NCBI GenBank assembly: GCA_001725415.1
Contig: MEGH01000003.1
Location: 166,185 to 230,184, forward strand
Direction of reading: 5' to 3'
Source: Pseudonocardia sp. SCN 73-27
GTDB lineage: Bacteria; Actinomycetota; Actinomycetes; Mycobacteriales; Pseudonocardiaceae
DNA: 64,000 bases
The notes beneath the pieces were generated by a model, which made no database searches, had not been told where the DNA came from, and worked only from the letters and a program-made list of their open reading frames with translations. Each line of letters begins with the position of its first letter. Position 1 is the stretch's first letter. The position numbers and the translations under genes are program-made. Of the stretch, positions 33,508 to 42,352 are shown one piece after another.

Positions 33508-35520
33508 TCAGCGAATCCGAAGGCCGGCGGCCCTCCCGGAGCGCAGGGCACCATCGAGATCCCGGCTGTCGGCGGCGTCTCCGACAAGGACGCCGGGCAG
33601 CGACCTGGCGGTGAGCGCCTCGTGCAGCAACCGGCGCGGAGCGCGGACGCACACAGCGACGACGCGGTCCGCCAGGGCCCTGTGGCTGGTGCGGTACTCG
33701 CCGTGCAGAGCCGCGGTGGCGAGGTCCCCGTACTCGACGATGTCTGGCAGGACCTGGTTGATTGTCCGGCCACCGGCGAAGGTGAGAGCCGGCGACGACC
33801 GCATCCGCCGCCACAGTGCTTCACGTTGCAGCGTGCCCGCGATACGCGGGGCCGGATCGTCGAAGCTCGACAACCACAGGACCGTGGAGCCGCCCGCGAG
33901 AAGATGCTCCACGACGCCGACAGCAGACATGTCGCCGACATCGTCGAAGACGACGACGCGCTCCGGTCGGCCGGCGGGCGTCGCCAGTATCCACTCACCG
34001 GTGACGACGTGTGGCGACTCGGCACCGGGCACGACGAAACCCGGGCGTCCGCGCTGCGTGAGAACGCCCGCAGACGACCCCGTGGCCAGCACCACGGCGT
34101 CCGTGTCGAGAACCGCCAGGTCCCGATGCCCGACCGGTGATGACAAGGCGACGTCGACGCCCGTCCGTGCCAACTCGTCGCGCAGGTGCTCCACCAGCGC
34201 CGCGATCTCCGAACGACCGGGGGCCAGGGCGGCGACGCCGGCCTGACCCCCCAACCTGTCCGACCCCTCGAGCAGCGTCACATCATGACCCCGCAACGCT
34301 GCCGCTCGAGCCGCCTCCATCCCCGCGACGCCGCCACCGATCACCGTCACACGCCGCCCGTGTCTCGCACGTCCCGGCAACGCGCGAGAGTGCGACCCTT
34401 CCGCTCCGGCCGCGGGATTGACGGTGCAGCCGACCAGCCCGTCGTTGAACCGGCCGCCGATGCACGCCTGGTTGCAGGCGATGCACGGCCGAACCTCGTG
34501 GGAACGGCCCGCCAGTGTCAGCGTGACCAGCTGCGGGTCCGCGATCTGTGCCCGCACCATCGACACGAGATCGCACGAGCCAGAAGCAAGCACCGCCTCG
34601 GCACGGGCGAGCGTCGGGATCCGGCCGCCGACGACCACCGGGACACCAACGCCATGCGCGACGGGAAGTGCCAGCGGCAGCTGATATCCGATCGGCTCGT
34701 CCATCGGCGCAGAGATCTTCTCGGGCGCGTAATAGGAACCGAGGGAGAGATTGACCAGGTCGACGACACCGCGCTCCGCGAGCCGGCGCGTGACATGAGC
34801 GGCATCCGCAGGGGTCGCGCCGCCGGTCACGGACTCGGAGACACTGAGCCGCACCGCCACCACGAACCATGATGGCACCGCGGCCCGGACCGCTGCGAGC
34901 ACGTCCGTCGCCATTCGTGCACGCCGGTCGGCGTCACCGCCGTAGTCATCGGTGCGAAGGTTCGTGAGCGGGGAGAGGAACTGGCCGAGCAGGAACCCGT
35001 GCCCGAGCTGCACCTCCACGCCGGCGAGACCGGCATCTGCGCAGCGCGCCGCCGCGGTCGCGAAGGCGCCGACGACGTGGTCGATCATCGCCGCGGTCAT
35101 CGAGGTGGGCGTGCGTCCGTCGGGGGCGACGACCCCGGACGGAGACCAGGATGGTGATCCATCGCGCATCGTCCGCAGAGCACCCGGATGATAAAGCTGC
35201 TGCAGGACCGGAGTGTGGTGCCGGCCGCACGCATCCGCCAGCCGACCCCAGCCCTCGCCCGCGTCAGGCCGGTCCGCATACAGCGTCGCCGAGACATCCG
35301 AGGTCACGGCGGCGGCCTCGAGAACGGTGAGACCGGTACCGCCCCGAGCCCTGGCCTCGTGGTAAGCCACGAGTCGGTCGCCGATGCCGTCTCGTGCGAA
35401 GCCGGTCACGTGCGCAGAGAACACCACCCGGTTGCGCAGGGTCATCCCTCGCACCGTCAGCGGCCGCGTCAACAGAGGCGTTGCGACCGCAACACCGGGC
35501 GACATCGCCTCTTGAGCCAT
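33508..35520 (-). CDS. Old-yellow-enzyme-family NADH:flavin oxidoreductase / dienoyl-CoA-reductase-like, FMN-FeS-FAD
   Basis: 670 residues. The FMN TIM barrel spans about 1-340 (VEVQLGHGFLLGQFLSP includes the usual active-site His), four cysteines at 346, 349, 353 and 365 (CIACNQAC...C) bind [4Fe-4S], and a Rossmann FAD/NAD domain begins at VIGGGVAGMEAA near 394. This is the architecture of 2,4-dienoyl-CoA reductase and trimethylamine dehydrogenase-type enzymes; it would reduce an activated C=C or oxidise an amine. It has no co-oriented neighbour and is divergent from the SDR-MLE pair at 35,591. Confidence 0.92.
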   Translation of the reverse strand: MAQEAMSPGVAVATPLLTRPLTVRGMTLRNRVVFSAHVTGFARDGIGDRLVAYHEARARGGTGLTVLEAAAVTSDVSATLYADRPDAGEGWGRLADACGRHHTPVLQQLYHPGALRTMRDGSPSWSPSGVVAPDGRTPTSMTAAMIDHVVGAFATAAARCADAGLAGVEVQLGHGFLLGQFLSPLTNLRTDDYGGDADRRARMATDVLAAVRAAVPSWFVVAVRLSVSESVTGGATPADAAHVTRRLAERGVVDLVNLSLGSYYAPEKISAPMDEPIGYQLPLALPVAHGVGVPVVVGGRIPTLARAEAVLASGSCDLVSMVRAQIADPQLVTLTLAGRSHEVRPCIACNQACIGGRFNDGLVGCTVNPAAGAEGSHSRALPGRARHGRRVTVIGGGVAGMEAARAAALRGHDVTLLEGSDRLGGQAGVAALAPGRSEIAALVEHLRDELARTGVDVALSSPVGHRDLAVLDTDAVVLATGSSAGVLTQRGRPGFVVPGAESPHVVTGEWILATPAGRPERVVVFDDVGDMSAVGVVEHLLAGGSTVLWLSSFDDPAPRIAGTLQREALWRRMRSSPALTFAGGRTINQVLPDIVEYGDLATAALHGEYRTSHRALADRVVAVCVRAPRRLLHEALTARSLPGVLVGDAADSRDLDGALRSGRAAGLRIR

Positions 35521-35590
35521 CGCCGCGATACTAGTCTAATGATGATCCTGTTGGTAGCGGTCGCTGCGCTGCATGGAGAAAGGGGGCCGC
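35521..35590. promoter_or_regulatory. Short divergent promoter region, OYE / SDR-MLE
   Basis: Only 70 bases separate the two starts. The AT-rich core at 35,529-35,549 (ATACTAGTCTAATGATGATC) must hold promoter elements for both directions and contains an ATGATGATCC variant of the island's recurring element. No clean -35 is visible. Confidence 0.45.
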
Positions 35591-36379
35591 ATGGGCCTTC
35601 TCGATGATCGGGTAGTCCTCGTCACCGGCGCCGCCCGAGGACTGGGACGGGCCATGGCCGAGCAAGTGGTGGCTGAGGGTGCGCTCTGCGTCGTCACCGA
35701 CGTGACCGACGAGGCCGGACAGAGCGCGGCGAACACGATCGGGTCGCAGGCGCACTACTACCGACTCGATGTCACCCGCGTCGACGAGTGGCACGCTGTC
35801 GTCGCCGACGTGCAGGACCGTTTCGGCCCGGTCACCGGACTGCTCAACAACGCCGCGATCTCCTCGGTCGACGGGAGACCGTCCGATTTCGCGACCGTTC
35901 CGCTCGACGACGTACGGCGGGTCCTGGAGGTCAACGTGCTGGGCGCCTGCGCAGGTATCCAGGCGGTCGTCCCGTCGATGACCGCCGCGGGGGGTGGGTC
36001 GATCGTGAACCTGTCCTCCACGGGCGGTCTCCGCGCAGTCGGCGGATTCGGGCCCTATGCGACCAGCAAGTTTGCCGTCAGGGGGATGACCAAGGCATTC
36101 GCGGCCGAGCTCGGAGAGCGCGGGATCAGGGTCAACTCGCTGCACCCCGGCCACATCGACACGCCCATGCGGCGCGCCGCGATCGAGAAGGATCCGTCGA
36201 TCGGGCGAGCCCGGCTTTCCAAGCCGCTCGCGCGCGATGGGATGCCTGTGGAGATCGCACACCTGGCTACGTTCCTGCTCTCCGACCGCTCCGGCTACTG
36301 CACGGGAGCCGAGTTCGTCGCCGACGGCGGCCTCCTCGCTGGAACAAGACCGGCTGCATCGCCGGCGAGCACCCTGTGA
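35591..36379 (+). CDS. SDR-family oxidoreductase
   Basis: 262 residues from ATG 35,591 (MGLLDDRVVLVTG), preceded by GAGAAAGGGGG; an ATG at 35,573 lies on the other side of that ribosome site and is unlikely. TGAARGLGRAMAEQV, LNNAA, YATSK and FVADGG are canonical. GTGA overlap couples it to the MLE gene downstream, repeating the arrangement at 21,429-23,386. Confidence 0.92.
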   Translation: MGLLDDRVVLVTGAARGLGRAMAEQVVAEGALCVVTDVTDEAGQSAANTIGSQAHYYRLDVTRVDEWHAVVADVQDRFGPVTGLLNNAAISSVDGRPSDFATVPLDDVRRVLEVNVLGACAGIQAVVPSMTAAGGGSIVNLSSTGGLRAVGGFGPYATSKFAVRGMTKAFAAELGERGIRVNSLHPGHIDTPMRRAAIEKDPSIGRARLSKPLARDGMPVEIAHLATFLLSDRSGYCTGAEFVADGGLLAGTRPAASPASTL

Positions 36380-37497
36380 TCGTCACCGAGGTCGAGATCG
36401 TCCCCTGCGCCGTTCCGCGCCGTGAGCCGATCAAGACCGTCTTCGGGACACTAGCCGCGCACGATCACGTCGTCGTCGCCGTGCGGCTCGACAGTGGAGA
36501 GTGCGGCTACGGAGAGGCCAGCCCACTGCCCTGGAACGGCGGCGAGACCGTCGCATCGGTGACCGCGATCCTCGGCCAGCATTTCGGGCCCCTCGCGCTC
36601 GGCCATGACGTCCGACGCCCGGCGCAGTTGCAGGATGCCTTGGACCGCACCACGTTCACTGCCAATCCCTCCGCGCGGGCAGCACTCGAACTCGCGCTGC
36701 TGGACGCCCGAGGTCGCGCCCTGCGCGTCCCGTCACGCCATCTGCTCGGAGGGTTCGCAGATTCGGTCCGAGCCACGGCCATCCTCGGATCCGGCAGCCC
36801 GAGCGTGGTTGCAGAGGAGGCCGCGACCTACCAGGCGACGGTCGGCGTCACTTCCTTCAAGATCAAAGTCGGTCTCGGCTTGCGAGCGGACGTCGAGCTG
36901 GTGCGGACCGTCCGCGAGGCGGTCGGGCCCCGTGCGGTGATCTATGCCGACGCCAACCAGGCCTACACCGCGCAGGAGGCGCTGGCGTTCCTGCAGTCGC
37001 TCGGCGACGCCAGGCTCGACTGGTTCGAGGAACCGTGCCCGGTCGCGGCGGCTTCGGCCCGGAGAACCCTCGTGGCCTCGTCGCCGGTACCGGTCCTCGC
37101 CGACGAGACATGCGGCGACGTGGACACCGCCGTCACCTCGGTCCTCGGCGGCCTCTCGACGATGCTGTCGGTGAAGCCCGCTCGAACCGGCGTGTCCCGG
37201 TCTCTGCAGCTGGCTGAGTTCTGCCGGTCGACCGGCACTCCTGCCATCATCGGCTCGACCGGAGAGACTGCCCTCGGTGTGTACGGGTCGGCAGCCGTCG
37301 CGGCGTCGTCGGGCTGGACGGCGGCCAGGCCCGCAGAGCTCCTCATGCATCGTGACCTTGCCGTCGACCTCGCACCGCGGCCTGTCGTCGCCGACGGCGT
37401 CCTCCATCTGCCCGATTCGAACGGTCTGGGCCCCGACGTCGACCGGGCGGCACTCGACGCGGTCACGACCGCCGCCCCGACCGTGTTGCAGCATTGA
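36376..37497 (+). CDS. Enolase-superfamily enzyme (MLE/mandelate racemase type), copy B
   Basis: 373 residues from GTG 36,376. It retains Lys162/Lys164 (FKIKVGL), Asp192 (YADANQAY), Glu218 (EEP), Asp243-Glu244 (LADET) and Lys267 (SVKPAR), so it is probably active. It aligns along its whole length with copy A (shared CGYGEASP/TGYGEASP, LLGGFA, ADETC/GDETC, MxSxKPART), pointing to duplication with divergence. The two copies might handle stereoisomers or successive lactones. It converges on the capA-like gene with 25 bases between stops. Confidence 0.9.
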   Translation: MIVTEVEIVPCAVPRREPIKTVFGTLAAHDHVVVAVRLDSGECGYGEASPLPWNGGETVASVTAILGQHFGPLALGHDVRRPAQLQDALDRTTFTANPSARAALELALLDARGRALRVPSRHLLGGFADSVRATAILGSGSPSVVAEEAATYQATVGVTSFKIKVGLGLRADVELVRTVREAVGPRAVIYADANQAYTAQEALAFLQSLGDARLDWFEEPCPVAAASARRTLVASSPVPVLADETCGDVDTAVTSVLGGLSTMLSVKPARTGVSRSLQLAEFCRSTGTPAIIGSTGETALGVYGSAAVAASSGWTAARPAELLMHRDLAVDLAPRPVVADGVLHLPDSNGLGPDVDRAALDAVTTAAPTVLQH

Positions 37498-37522
37498 GGT
37501 CAGCGTTCCCCGTGACCGCCGG

Positions 37523-38644
37523 TCAGCCGACGACGTACACCGCGTCCTCGCCCGCCTCGAACTTCGTCTCGAACCCGACTTCGGCGCTGATCCGCTGCTG
37601 GTAGCCGGCCACCTCGACGAAACGTGGGTCCCCGCTCCGCAACGGCTCGGGCTGGCCGGAGGGATTGATCAGGCACGGCACGAACGAGGTCGCGACGACC
37701 TGTCCGTTCTCGATCCGAGCCTGCGCAATCACGGTCTGGCGGGCCGCCGGGTGATAGGGATACGTCGGATAGTCCGGGTAGTAGGTGATCGCGTACTCGG
37801 GGTTGTGTCGCTTCATGTCCTTGACGCGCTCGGTGCTGATCGTCGGTAGGTGCACGTCCATGACGAAGTTCCCCAGCCCATGGAAGATCGTCTTCCCGCG
37901 ATAGACCTCGATCCCCTTGAGAATGTGCTGGTGGTGGCCGACCACGAGGTCTGCCCCGGCGTCGATCGCCGCTCGGCCCCACTCCGACTCGTAGTCGGCC
38001 ACGATCGCCGGGGTGAAATGCAGACCCCAGTGCGGCGTGACGATCACGACGTCGGCCTGCTCACGGGCCCTCGCGATGTCCTCACGAAGCATCTCGAGCG
38101 ACGAGTGCTCGACATATGTATTCATACGCGCGGCGCATCCGGGCTGTTCACCCTCGGTCATCGCATAGTGCGTGGCGACGCGCAGTGGCACGCACCCGGG
38201 CTTGCCAGGGCCTGCCTCGTACCCGGGGAACAGGATCGACGAATAGCCGAGGAACGCCACCCGCGTCCCGTTGCGTTCCACGACCGCCGGCTTCCGGGCG
38301 GCCGCGAGATCCTCCCCCGCCCCGCAGGTTGCGATCCCGTGCTCGTGCAAGTGGCGCATCGTCGCGCGGAATGCGTCGTAGCCGGCGTCCATGTGGTGGT
38401 TGTTCGCGTAGGACATCACGTCGAAGCCGGCCCACGCGAGCCCGTCCACCTGCTCCGGACCAGCCCACACCACGCCCCTCGTCGCGGGATTCGGCGACCC
38501 GATCTCGGAGTAACTCGATTCGCAGTTGCCGAAGGTGATGTCGGCGGCCCGGAGAATCGGCTGGACCAACTCGAACGCCGTCCGCGGTTCCTTCCTGTCA
38601 AGGATCACGTCCCCGACAGCACAGACGGTCAGTTTGTCGCTCAT
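37523..38644 (-). CDS. CapA/PGA_cap-family metallophosphoesterase-like protein
   Basis: 373 residues from ATG 38,644 with AAAGGAA upstream. The PGA_cap domain shows AVGDVILDR at 9-17, FGNCESS, MSYANNHHMDAG, TPHWGLHF and VVGHHQHILKGIEVYRGKTIFHGLGNF, the metal-binding motifs of the calcineurin-like fold. There is no signal peptide or transmembrane helix, unlike CapA proteins of capsule synthesis, so a cytoplasmic catabolic role is more likely here. The reaction is unknown. It is divergent from the regulator at 38,754. Confidence 0.88.
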   Translation of the reverse strand: MSDKLTVCAVGDVILDRKEPRTAFELVQPILRAADITFGNCESSYSEIGSPNPATRGVVWAGPEQVDGLAWAGFDVMSYANNHHMDAGYDAFRATMRHLHEHGIATCGAGEDLAAARKPAVVERNGTRVAFLGYSSILFPGYEAGPGKPGCVPLRVATHYAMTEGEQPGCAARMNTYVEHSSLEMLREDIARAREQADVVIVTPHWGLHFTPAIVADYESEWGRAAIDAGADLVVGHHQHILKGIEVYRGKTIFHGLGNFVMDVHLPTISTERVKDMKRHNPEYAITYYPDYPTYPYHPAARQTVIAQARIENGQVVATSFVPCLINPSGQPEPLRSGDPRFVEVAGYQQRISAEVGFETKFEAGEDAVYVVG

Positions 38645-38753
38645 AGACGGAGTTCCTTTCTGCGTTCAGCGCGGTTCCGAGGCGTGTACGAGAACCCCGG
38701 AAGCCCGGGATGCACTACAGTTATCATTGTTGCCCTACTAGGAAGGCTCGCTC
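38645..38753. promoter_or_regulatory. Divergent regulatory region, CapA-like gene / GntR regulator
   Basis: Contains ACAGTTATCATTGT at 38,717-38,730, a partly palindromic AT-rich site with a TATCAT -10-like core. It lies immediately upstream of the regulator's Shine-Dalgarno, a likely spot for autoregulation. Its reverse complement contains ATGATAA, similar to elements at the other island promoters. Confidence 0.45.
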
Positions 38754-39554
38754 GTGGAACGTCAACAGCAGAGCGGCAGCTCCGAAGGGACGGCCGAGAG
38801 GACGCCCCGCCGCCGCCCCGAGAGCCGTCGGGCACACAAGGTTGCGCTCACCATCGCGCAGCAGATCGTTGACGACATCACCGAAGGCGATCTCGGTCCT
38901 GGCACGAAGCTCGCCAGCGAGCGCGAGATGCTCGAGCGGTTCTCCGCCGGGCGTGGGACATTGCGCGAATCGCTCCGCTTCCTCGAGATGAGCGGCGCCA
39001 TTGCTGTCAAGGCGGGTCCTCACGGTGGCCCCATCGTCGGTGATCCTGACGGCGAGGACCTGGCCCGCGTCCTCGGTCTCTTCCTCCAGCTGCGGCGTGT
39101 CCCGTTCAAGGCGATCGTCGACGCCCGCGAGATCCTCGAGCCGGAGCTCGCCGGGCTCGCCGCCGAGCGAGGCTCGGACAGCCAGCTCGCCGATATCGGG
39201 GATTCGATCGAGGGGATGCAGGCATTTCTCGACGACGAGCGCAACTTCCTGGCGGAGAACGATCACTTCCATGCCGCGGTCGCGTCCGCCGCTGGCAACG
39301 AGCTCTTCGCGCTGGTCATTGCCTCCATGCACACGATTACCGACGGCGTCCCGCTCGGCCTCAGCTACGAGCTGTCCCGGCGGGAGTCCGTCCTGCGCTC
39401 CCACGAAGAGATCTTCGAGTCCATCAAGACTCGGGATGCCGAGGGGGCGCGATGGGCGATGCGCAAACACATGCGGCGTTTCACTGCCCGTGTGTCGACG
39501 GACTTCCCGGCGGCCTACGAGAAGCCCCTTCGCTGGCGTGATCTGGCCCCGTGA
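38754..39554 (+). CDS. GntR-family transcriptional regulator, FadR/FCD subfamily
   Basis: 266 residues from GTG 38,754 with AGGAAGG nine bases upstream. The winged helix spans about residues 30-95 (GTKLASEREMLERFSAGRGTLRESLRFLEMSG), and an all-helical FCD ligand domain follows, with the metal/ligand-binding histidines expected in NDHFHAAVASAAGNE and SHEEIFESIKTRD. It is the only regulator inside the island and so the prime candidate to control its operons in response to a carboxylic acid intermediate. Confidence 0.93.
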   Translation: MERQQQSGSSEGTAERTPRRRPESRRAHKVALTIAQQIVDDITEGDLGPGTKLASEREMLERFSAGRGTLRESLRFLEMSGAIAVKAGPHGGPIVGDPDGEDLARVLGLFLQLRRVPFKAIVDAREILEPELAGLAAERGSDSQLADIGDSIEGMQAFLDDERNFLAENDHFHAAVASAAGNELFALVIASMHTITDGVPLGLSYELSRRESVLRSHEEIFESIKTRDAEGARWAMRKHMRRFTARVSTDFPAAYEKPLRWRDLAP

Positions 39555-39922
39555 CTGCTGGCACCCTGCCGTATCCACCTTGGTGGTGGCGACGGTCCAC
39601 GCGGGGAGCGATGAGCGGCCGACGGGGGCCACGGATGCAGCCGCGTCCAGCCCGCCCATCGAAGTCACCTCGATCCATCGCCCGCTCTAACTATTACCCT
39701 ATAAGAAGCAACTGTAGATGTGGTGCCGACGGCCCGGTGTGTCCTCGCGGGGCCCGGCCACGGCGCCGGTCCACGCAGACGGACACGTGAGCGGCTTGTG
39801 AGACCGGGCTCCGAATGACTGGCCGAGCTCGACCGGACATCCGAGACCCACGCGCACCCGCTCCGGCGCCCGGTAGCGCGCACCGGCCCACCGGCGACGC
39901 CGGTGGTCACTGATGCGCCCTG
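39555..39922. other. Intergenic stretch at the right edge of the island
   Basis: No supportable gene. Contains an AT-rich patch at 39,689-39,712 (CTAACTATTACCCTATAAGAAG) of unclear role. It leads directly into the transposase relic. Confidence 0.4.
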
Positions 39923-40090
39923 AATGCCCTCACCATCGTCGGCGACGGCGCCGCGTTCCCCACGCCGGCCACCTCGCCGCCTACACAGGCGTGGCCCCGG
40001 TGACCCGCCGCTCCGGCGCTCGATCAAGGGCGAGCCGCGTTCCCGGCGCGAGAACCACGCGCTGAAGTCCGCGCTGTTCTTCGGCCTCGC
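39923..40090 (+). mobile_element. IS110-family transposase relic (C-terminal fragment)
   Basis: Three frames give consecutive pieces of the Transposase_20 C-terminal domain: NALTIVGDGAAFPTP, then GHLAAYTGVAPVTRRSG, then RRSIKGEPRSRRENHALKSALFFGLA. Together they match the conserved tail of IS110/IS116/IS902 transposases, about 55 residues long, broken by two frameshifts. Neither N-terminal DEDD domain nor element ends are present. It lies at the junction between catabolic and housekeeping DNA. Confidence 0.7.
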
Positions 40091-40140
40091 AGTCTCGCCC
40101 ACCCGACCAGATCACGCCGTTCACGACCGTCGTCCGGACC

Positions 40141-40656
40141 TCAGCTCAGGGCGCAGGACGCGGTGCCGCGGTAATGCGCCTGGTCCCAGGTCGTGGCGTC
40201 GAAGGTGATCTCCAACCGGCCGTCACGGACCGTGGCGACCGCGGTGGCCTTGCCCGTGCGGCCGTCGGAGGCGGTGTAGTCGGTGCCGTAGTCCGAGCCG
40301 GCCTTCGTCGAGTTCCAGCTCATCCGGACCTCGCCGGGACCGTCGCCGACCGGGGTCTCGATGAACAGGCCCTCGATCGTCTCGGCGGCCGCGTCGGCGG
40401 GGCCGAAGGAGAGGGTGGCGCGGCCGGCGTCGCTGCTGCATCGGGTGACGTCGGCGGCGGTCGTCGCGGTGATGGTGTGGGTGCCGACGCGGGTGGCCAT
40501 GCGACCGTCGGTGACGACGTCGATGGTGGCGGTCGCGAGGGCGGCCGGGGCGGGCACCGGGGCGGATGCTCCGGCGGTCGGGGTGGAGCAGGCGGCGGCG
40601 GAGGCGGCGAGGATCAGGGCGGGGACGACGAGGAGCGTCTTCTCGGCGGTGCGCAT
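40141..40656 (-). CDS. Putative lipoprotein, unknown function
   Basis: 171 residues from ATG 40,656 (MRTAEKTLLVVPALILAAS), a lipoprotein signal ending AASAAAC, then a Pro/Ala-rich linker and a beta-rich domain with one Cys pair (TRCSS ... TASCALS). It resembles small secreted lipoproteins of mycobacteria and relatives (LpqH-like), with no assigned function. The frame stays open far upstream, but the lipobox fixes the start. No Shine-Dalgarno is visible, so translation may be leaderless. Confidence 0.75.
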   Translation of the reverse strand: MRTAEKTLLVVPALILAASAAACSTPTAGASAPVPAPAALATATIDVVTDGRMATRVGTHTITATTAADVTRCSSDAGRATLSFGPADAAAETIEGLFIETPVGDGPGEVRMSWNSTKAGSDYGTDYTASDGRTGKATAVATVRDGRLEITFDATTWDQAHYRGTASCALS

Positions 40657-40829
40657 GGGAGGAACGCTACGAATCCGGCGGTCCCAGAAGCAGGGTGCGG
40701 ACAGGCAGGTCGGGGGTGGTGTCCACACCCGCGTCCGGTGCGGACAGTACGAGCGGCGGGGCCGCACGACCCGACGTACGTCGGTTGTCGACGCCAGAGA
40801 CTTCTCCGGACGACGGCCGGTACAAGTGG

Positions 40830-41061
40830 GGCCGCCCTCTCCACCACCACGCTGGGCGTCACGCCCGCGCAGGCCTCGACCCTCGCCGGACGGGAGTTCT
40901 TCCCGCAGCTCATCTCCGGCCCGTTCGCGCACGGCCTCACCCCCGCGCTCGGTTTCGCCGCCGCCGCGTGTCTGGTCGCGGCCGTCGCGTCGGTGCTGCG
41001 CGGCGGGAGGTACCACTGGAGCGAGCCCGACCCAGCTCCGCGGGCCGCCGCGAACGTCTGA
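40830..41061 (+). pseudogene. C-terminal remnant of a drug-efflux MFS transporter
   Basis: The frame ending at 41,061 reads LAGREFFPQLISGPFAHGLTPALGFAAAACLVAAVASVLRGGRYHW (given here in parts: LAGREFFPQLIS, GPFAHGLTPALG, FAAAACLVAAVASVLRGGRY). This looks like the last extracellular loop and final transmembrane helix of EmrB/QacA-type permeases. Nothing upstream encodes the other helices; the preceding 170 bases have no match. It is therefore a truncated relic, probably left by the rearrangement that placed the island here. Confidence 0.55.
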
Positions 41062-41073
41062 CACGCTGCGGAG

Positions 41074-42285
41074 GTGTTCGGCTTCCACGCCTCGACGATC
41101 CGTCTCGACAACGGCTGGTTCGTCGCATTCGTGCTGGTCGTGGCGGTGTTCCTGGTCGCGCTCGTGCCGTGGCGCTGGGACGCGTGGCGCCGCCGCCGCA
41201 CCTGGCGCAGCGTCACGACGGTCGTCGCCGTCGTCGGGGTCGTCGTCGCCACCGCGGCGGGCGCCAACTACCTCGGCTCCTTCTACCCGACGCTCGGCTC
41301 GCTGCTCGGCTCGTCCGGCAACCCCGGCGAGGGCACCCACGCCGACATCGGACCCGACGGCGTCGACCTCGCCGCCGCCATGCCGGTCATCGCCGCCCGC
41401 AGCGCCGAGGGCCACGGCACCGTCCTGCACATGGTCTTCCACGGCGACCGCTCCGGCATCACCCGCGACGCCGACATCTACCTCCCTGCCGGCTACACCG
41501 ATCCCGCCGACGCCGCCGTCCACTACCCCGTCGTCGAGTGGCTCCCCGGTTTCCCCGGCGAACCGCGCGAGGTCGTCGCCCTCTTCGGCGTCACCGACCT
41601 CATCGACGCCGCCATCGCCGACCACCGCATGCCGCCCGCGATCGTGCTCGTCCCCGACATCAACGGCGAACCCCGCTTCGGCCACGACGAGGAATGTGTC
41701 GACGCCCAGCGCGGCGCCGCCGACGACACCTACCTGACGACGGACCTGCGCGACTGGGCGCAGAAGACGCTGCGGGTGCGCCCGGAGCGGGAGGCGTGGG
41801 CGCTGTCGGGCTGGTCGTCGGGCGGGTACTGCGCCATGAACCTGGCCCTGCGCCACCCCGACATGTACTCGATCGCGATCAGCCAGTCCGGCTACGACCG
41901 CACCCCCGACGACATCGTCACCGGCGACCTCTTCGCCGGCCGCGCCGACCTGTCGGCCGCCAACGACGTCGTCGCCCACCTGCGCGACCACCCCGCCCCG
42001 ACCGCGATCCTCGCCACCGCGGGCGCCGACGAGGCCGACGAGCAGGCCGCCCTCGCGCGGCTCCGCGCCGCCGTCGTTCCGCCCGTCACGCTGACGACGC
42101 ACACCTTCCCCGGCGGCGGGCACAACCAGGTCGCCGTCCGCGCCCAGCTGCCGGCGCTGGTCGACTGGCTGGGCCGCCGGCTCCCCGCCCCCGTCGCCCC
42201 GAGCAGTCCCCCCGACGGCACCCAGGTCCACCCGCCCGCCGCAGTGGACCCGCCCACACTCCCGGTACCCGACCCACCCCTGTGA
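41074..42285 (+). CDS. Membrane-anchored alpha/beta-hydrolase, esterase D/antigen 85-like
   Basis: 403 residues from GTG 41,074 with GGAG adjacent. Two N-terminal hydrophobic segments (about 13-35 and 48-68) anchor it, and the catalytic domain faces outside. The nucleophile is Ser in GWSSGGYC near residue 250, with a late acid and the histidine in GGGHNQVAV near 352. PF00756-type enzymes include esterases and mycolyltransferases. The C-terminal tail is Pro-rich. It ends at a strong bidirectional terminator. Confidence 0.85.
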   Translation: MFGFHASTIRLDNGWFVAFVLVVAVFLVALVPWRWDAWRRRRTWRSVTTVVAVVGVVVATAAGANYLGSFYPTLGSLLGSSGNPGEGTHADIGPDGVDLAAAMPVIAARSAEGHGTVLHMVFHGDRSGITRDADIYLPAGYTDPADAAVHYPVVEWLPGFPGEPREVVALFGVTDLIDAAIADHRMPPAIVLVPDINGEPRFGHDEECVDAQRGAADDTYLTTDLRDWAQKTLRVRPEREAWALSGWSSGGYCAMNLALRHPDMYSIAISQSGYDRTPDDIVTGDLFAGRADLSAANDVVAHLRDHPAPTAILATAGADEADEQAALARLRAAVVPPVTLTTHTFPGGGHNQVAVRAQLPALVDWLGRRLPAPVAPSSPPDGTQVHPPAAVDPPTLPVPDPPL

Positions 42286-42352
42286 GCGCCCCGCATTCAT
42301 GCGGGAAGACCGGCGCCGCCGCTCATGGACGGACGGCAGGCCTCCGGCCCTC

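Noticed and set aside
39551-39790. Small plus-strand frame after the GntR gene
   Set aside because: No Shine-Dalgarno, Arg/Pro-rich composition and no similarity; regarded as non-coding.
40657-42300. Very long minus-strand open frame extending upstream from the lipoprotein gene
   Set aside because: It is antisense to the esterase; composition is Gly/Arg/Val-rich noise and the lipoprotein signal fixes the true start at 40,656.
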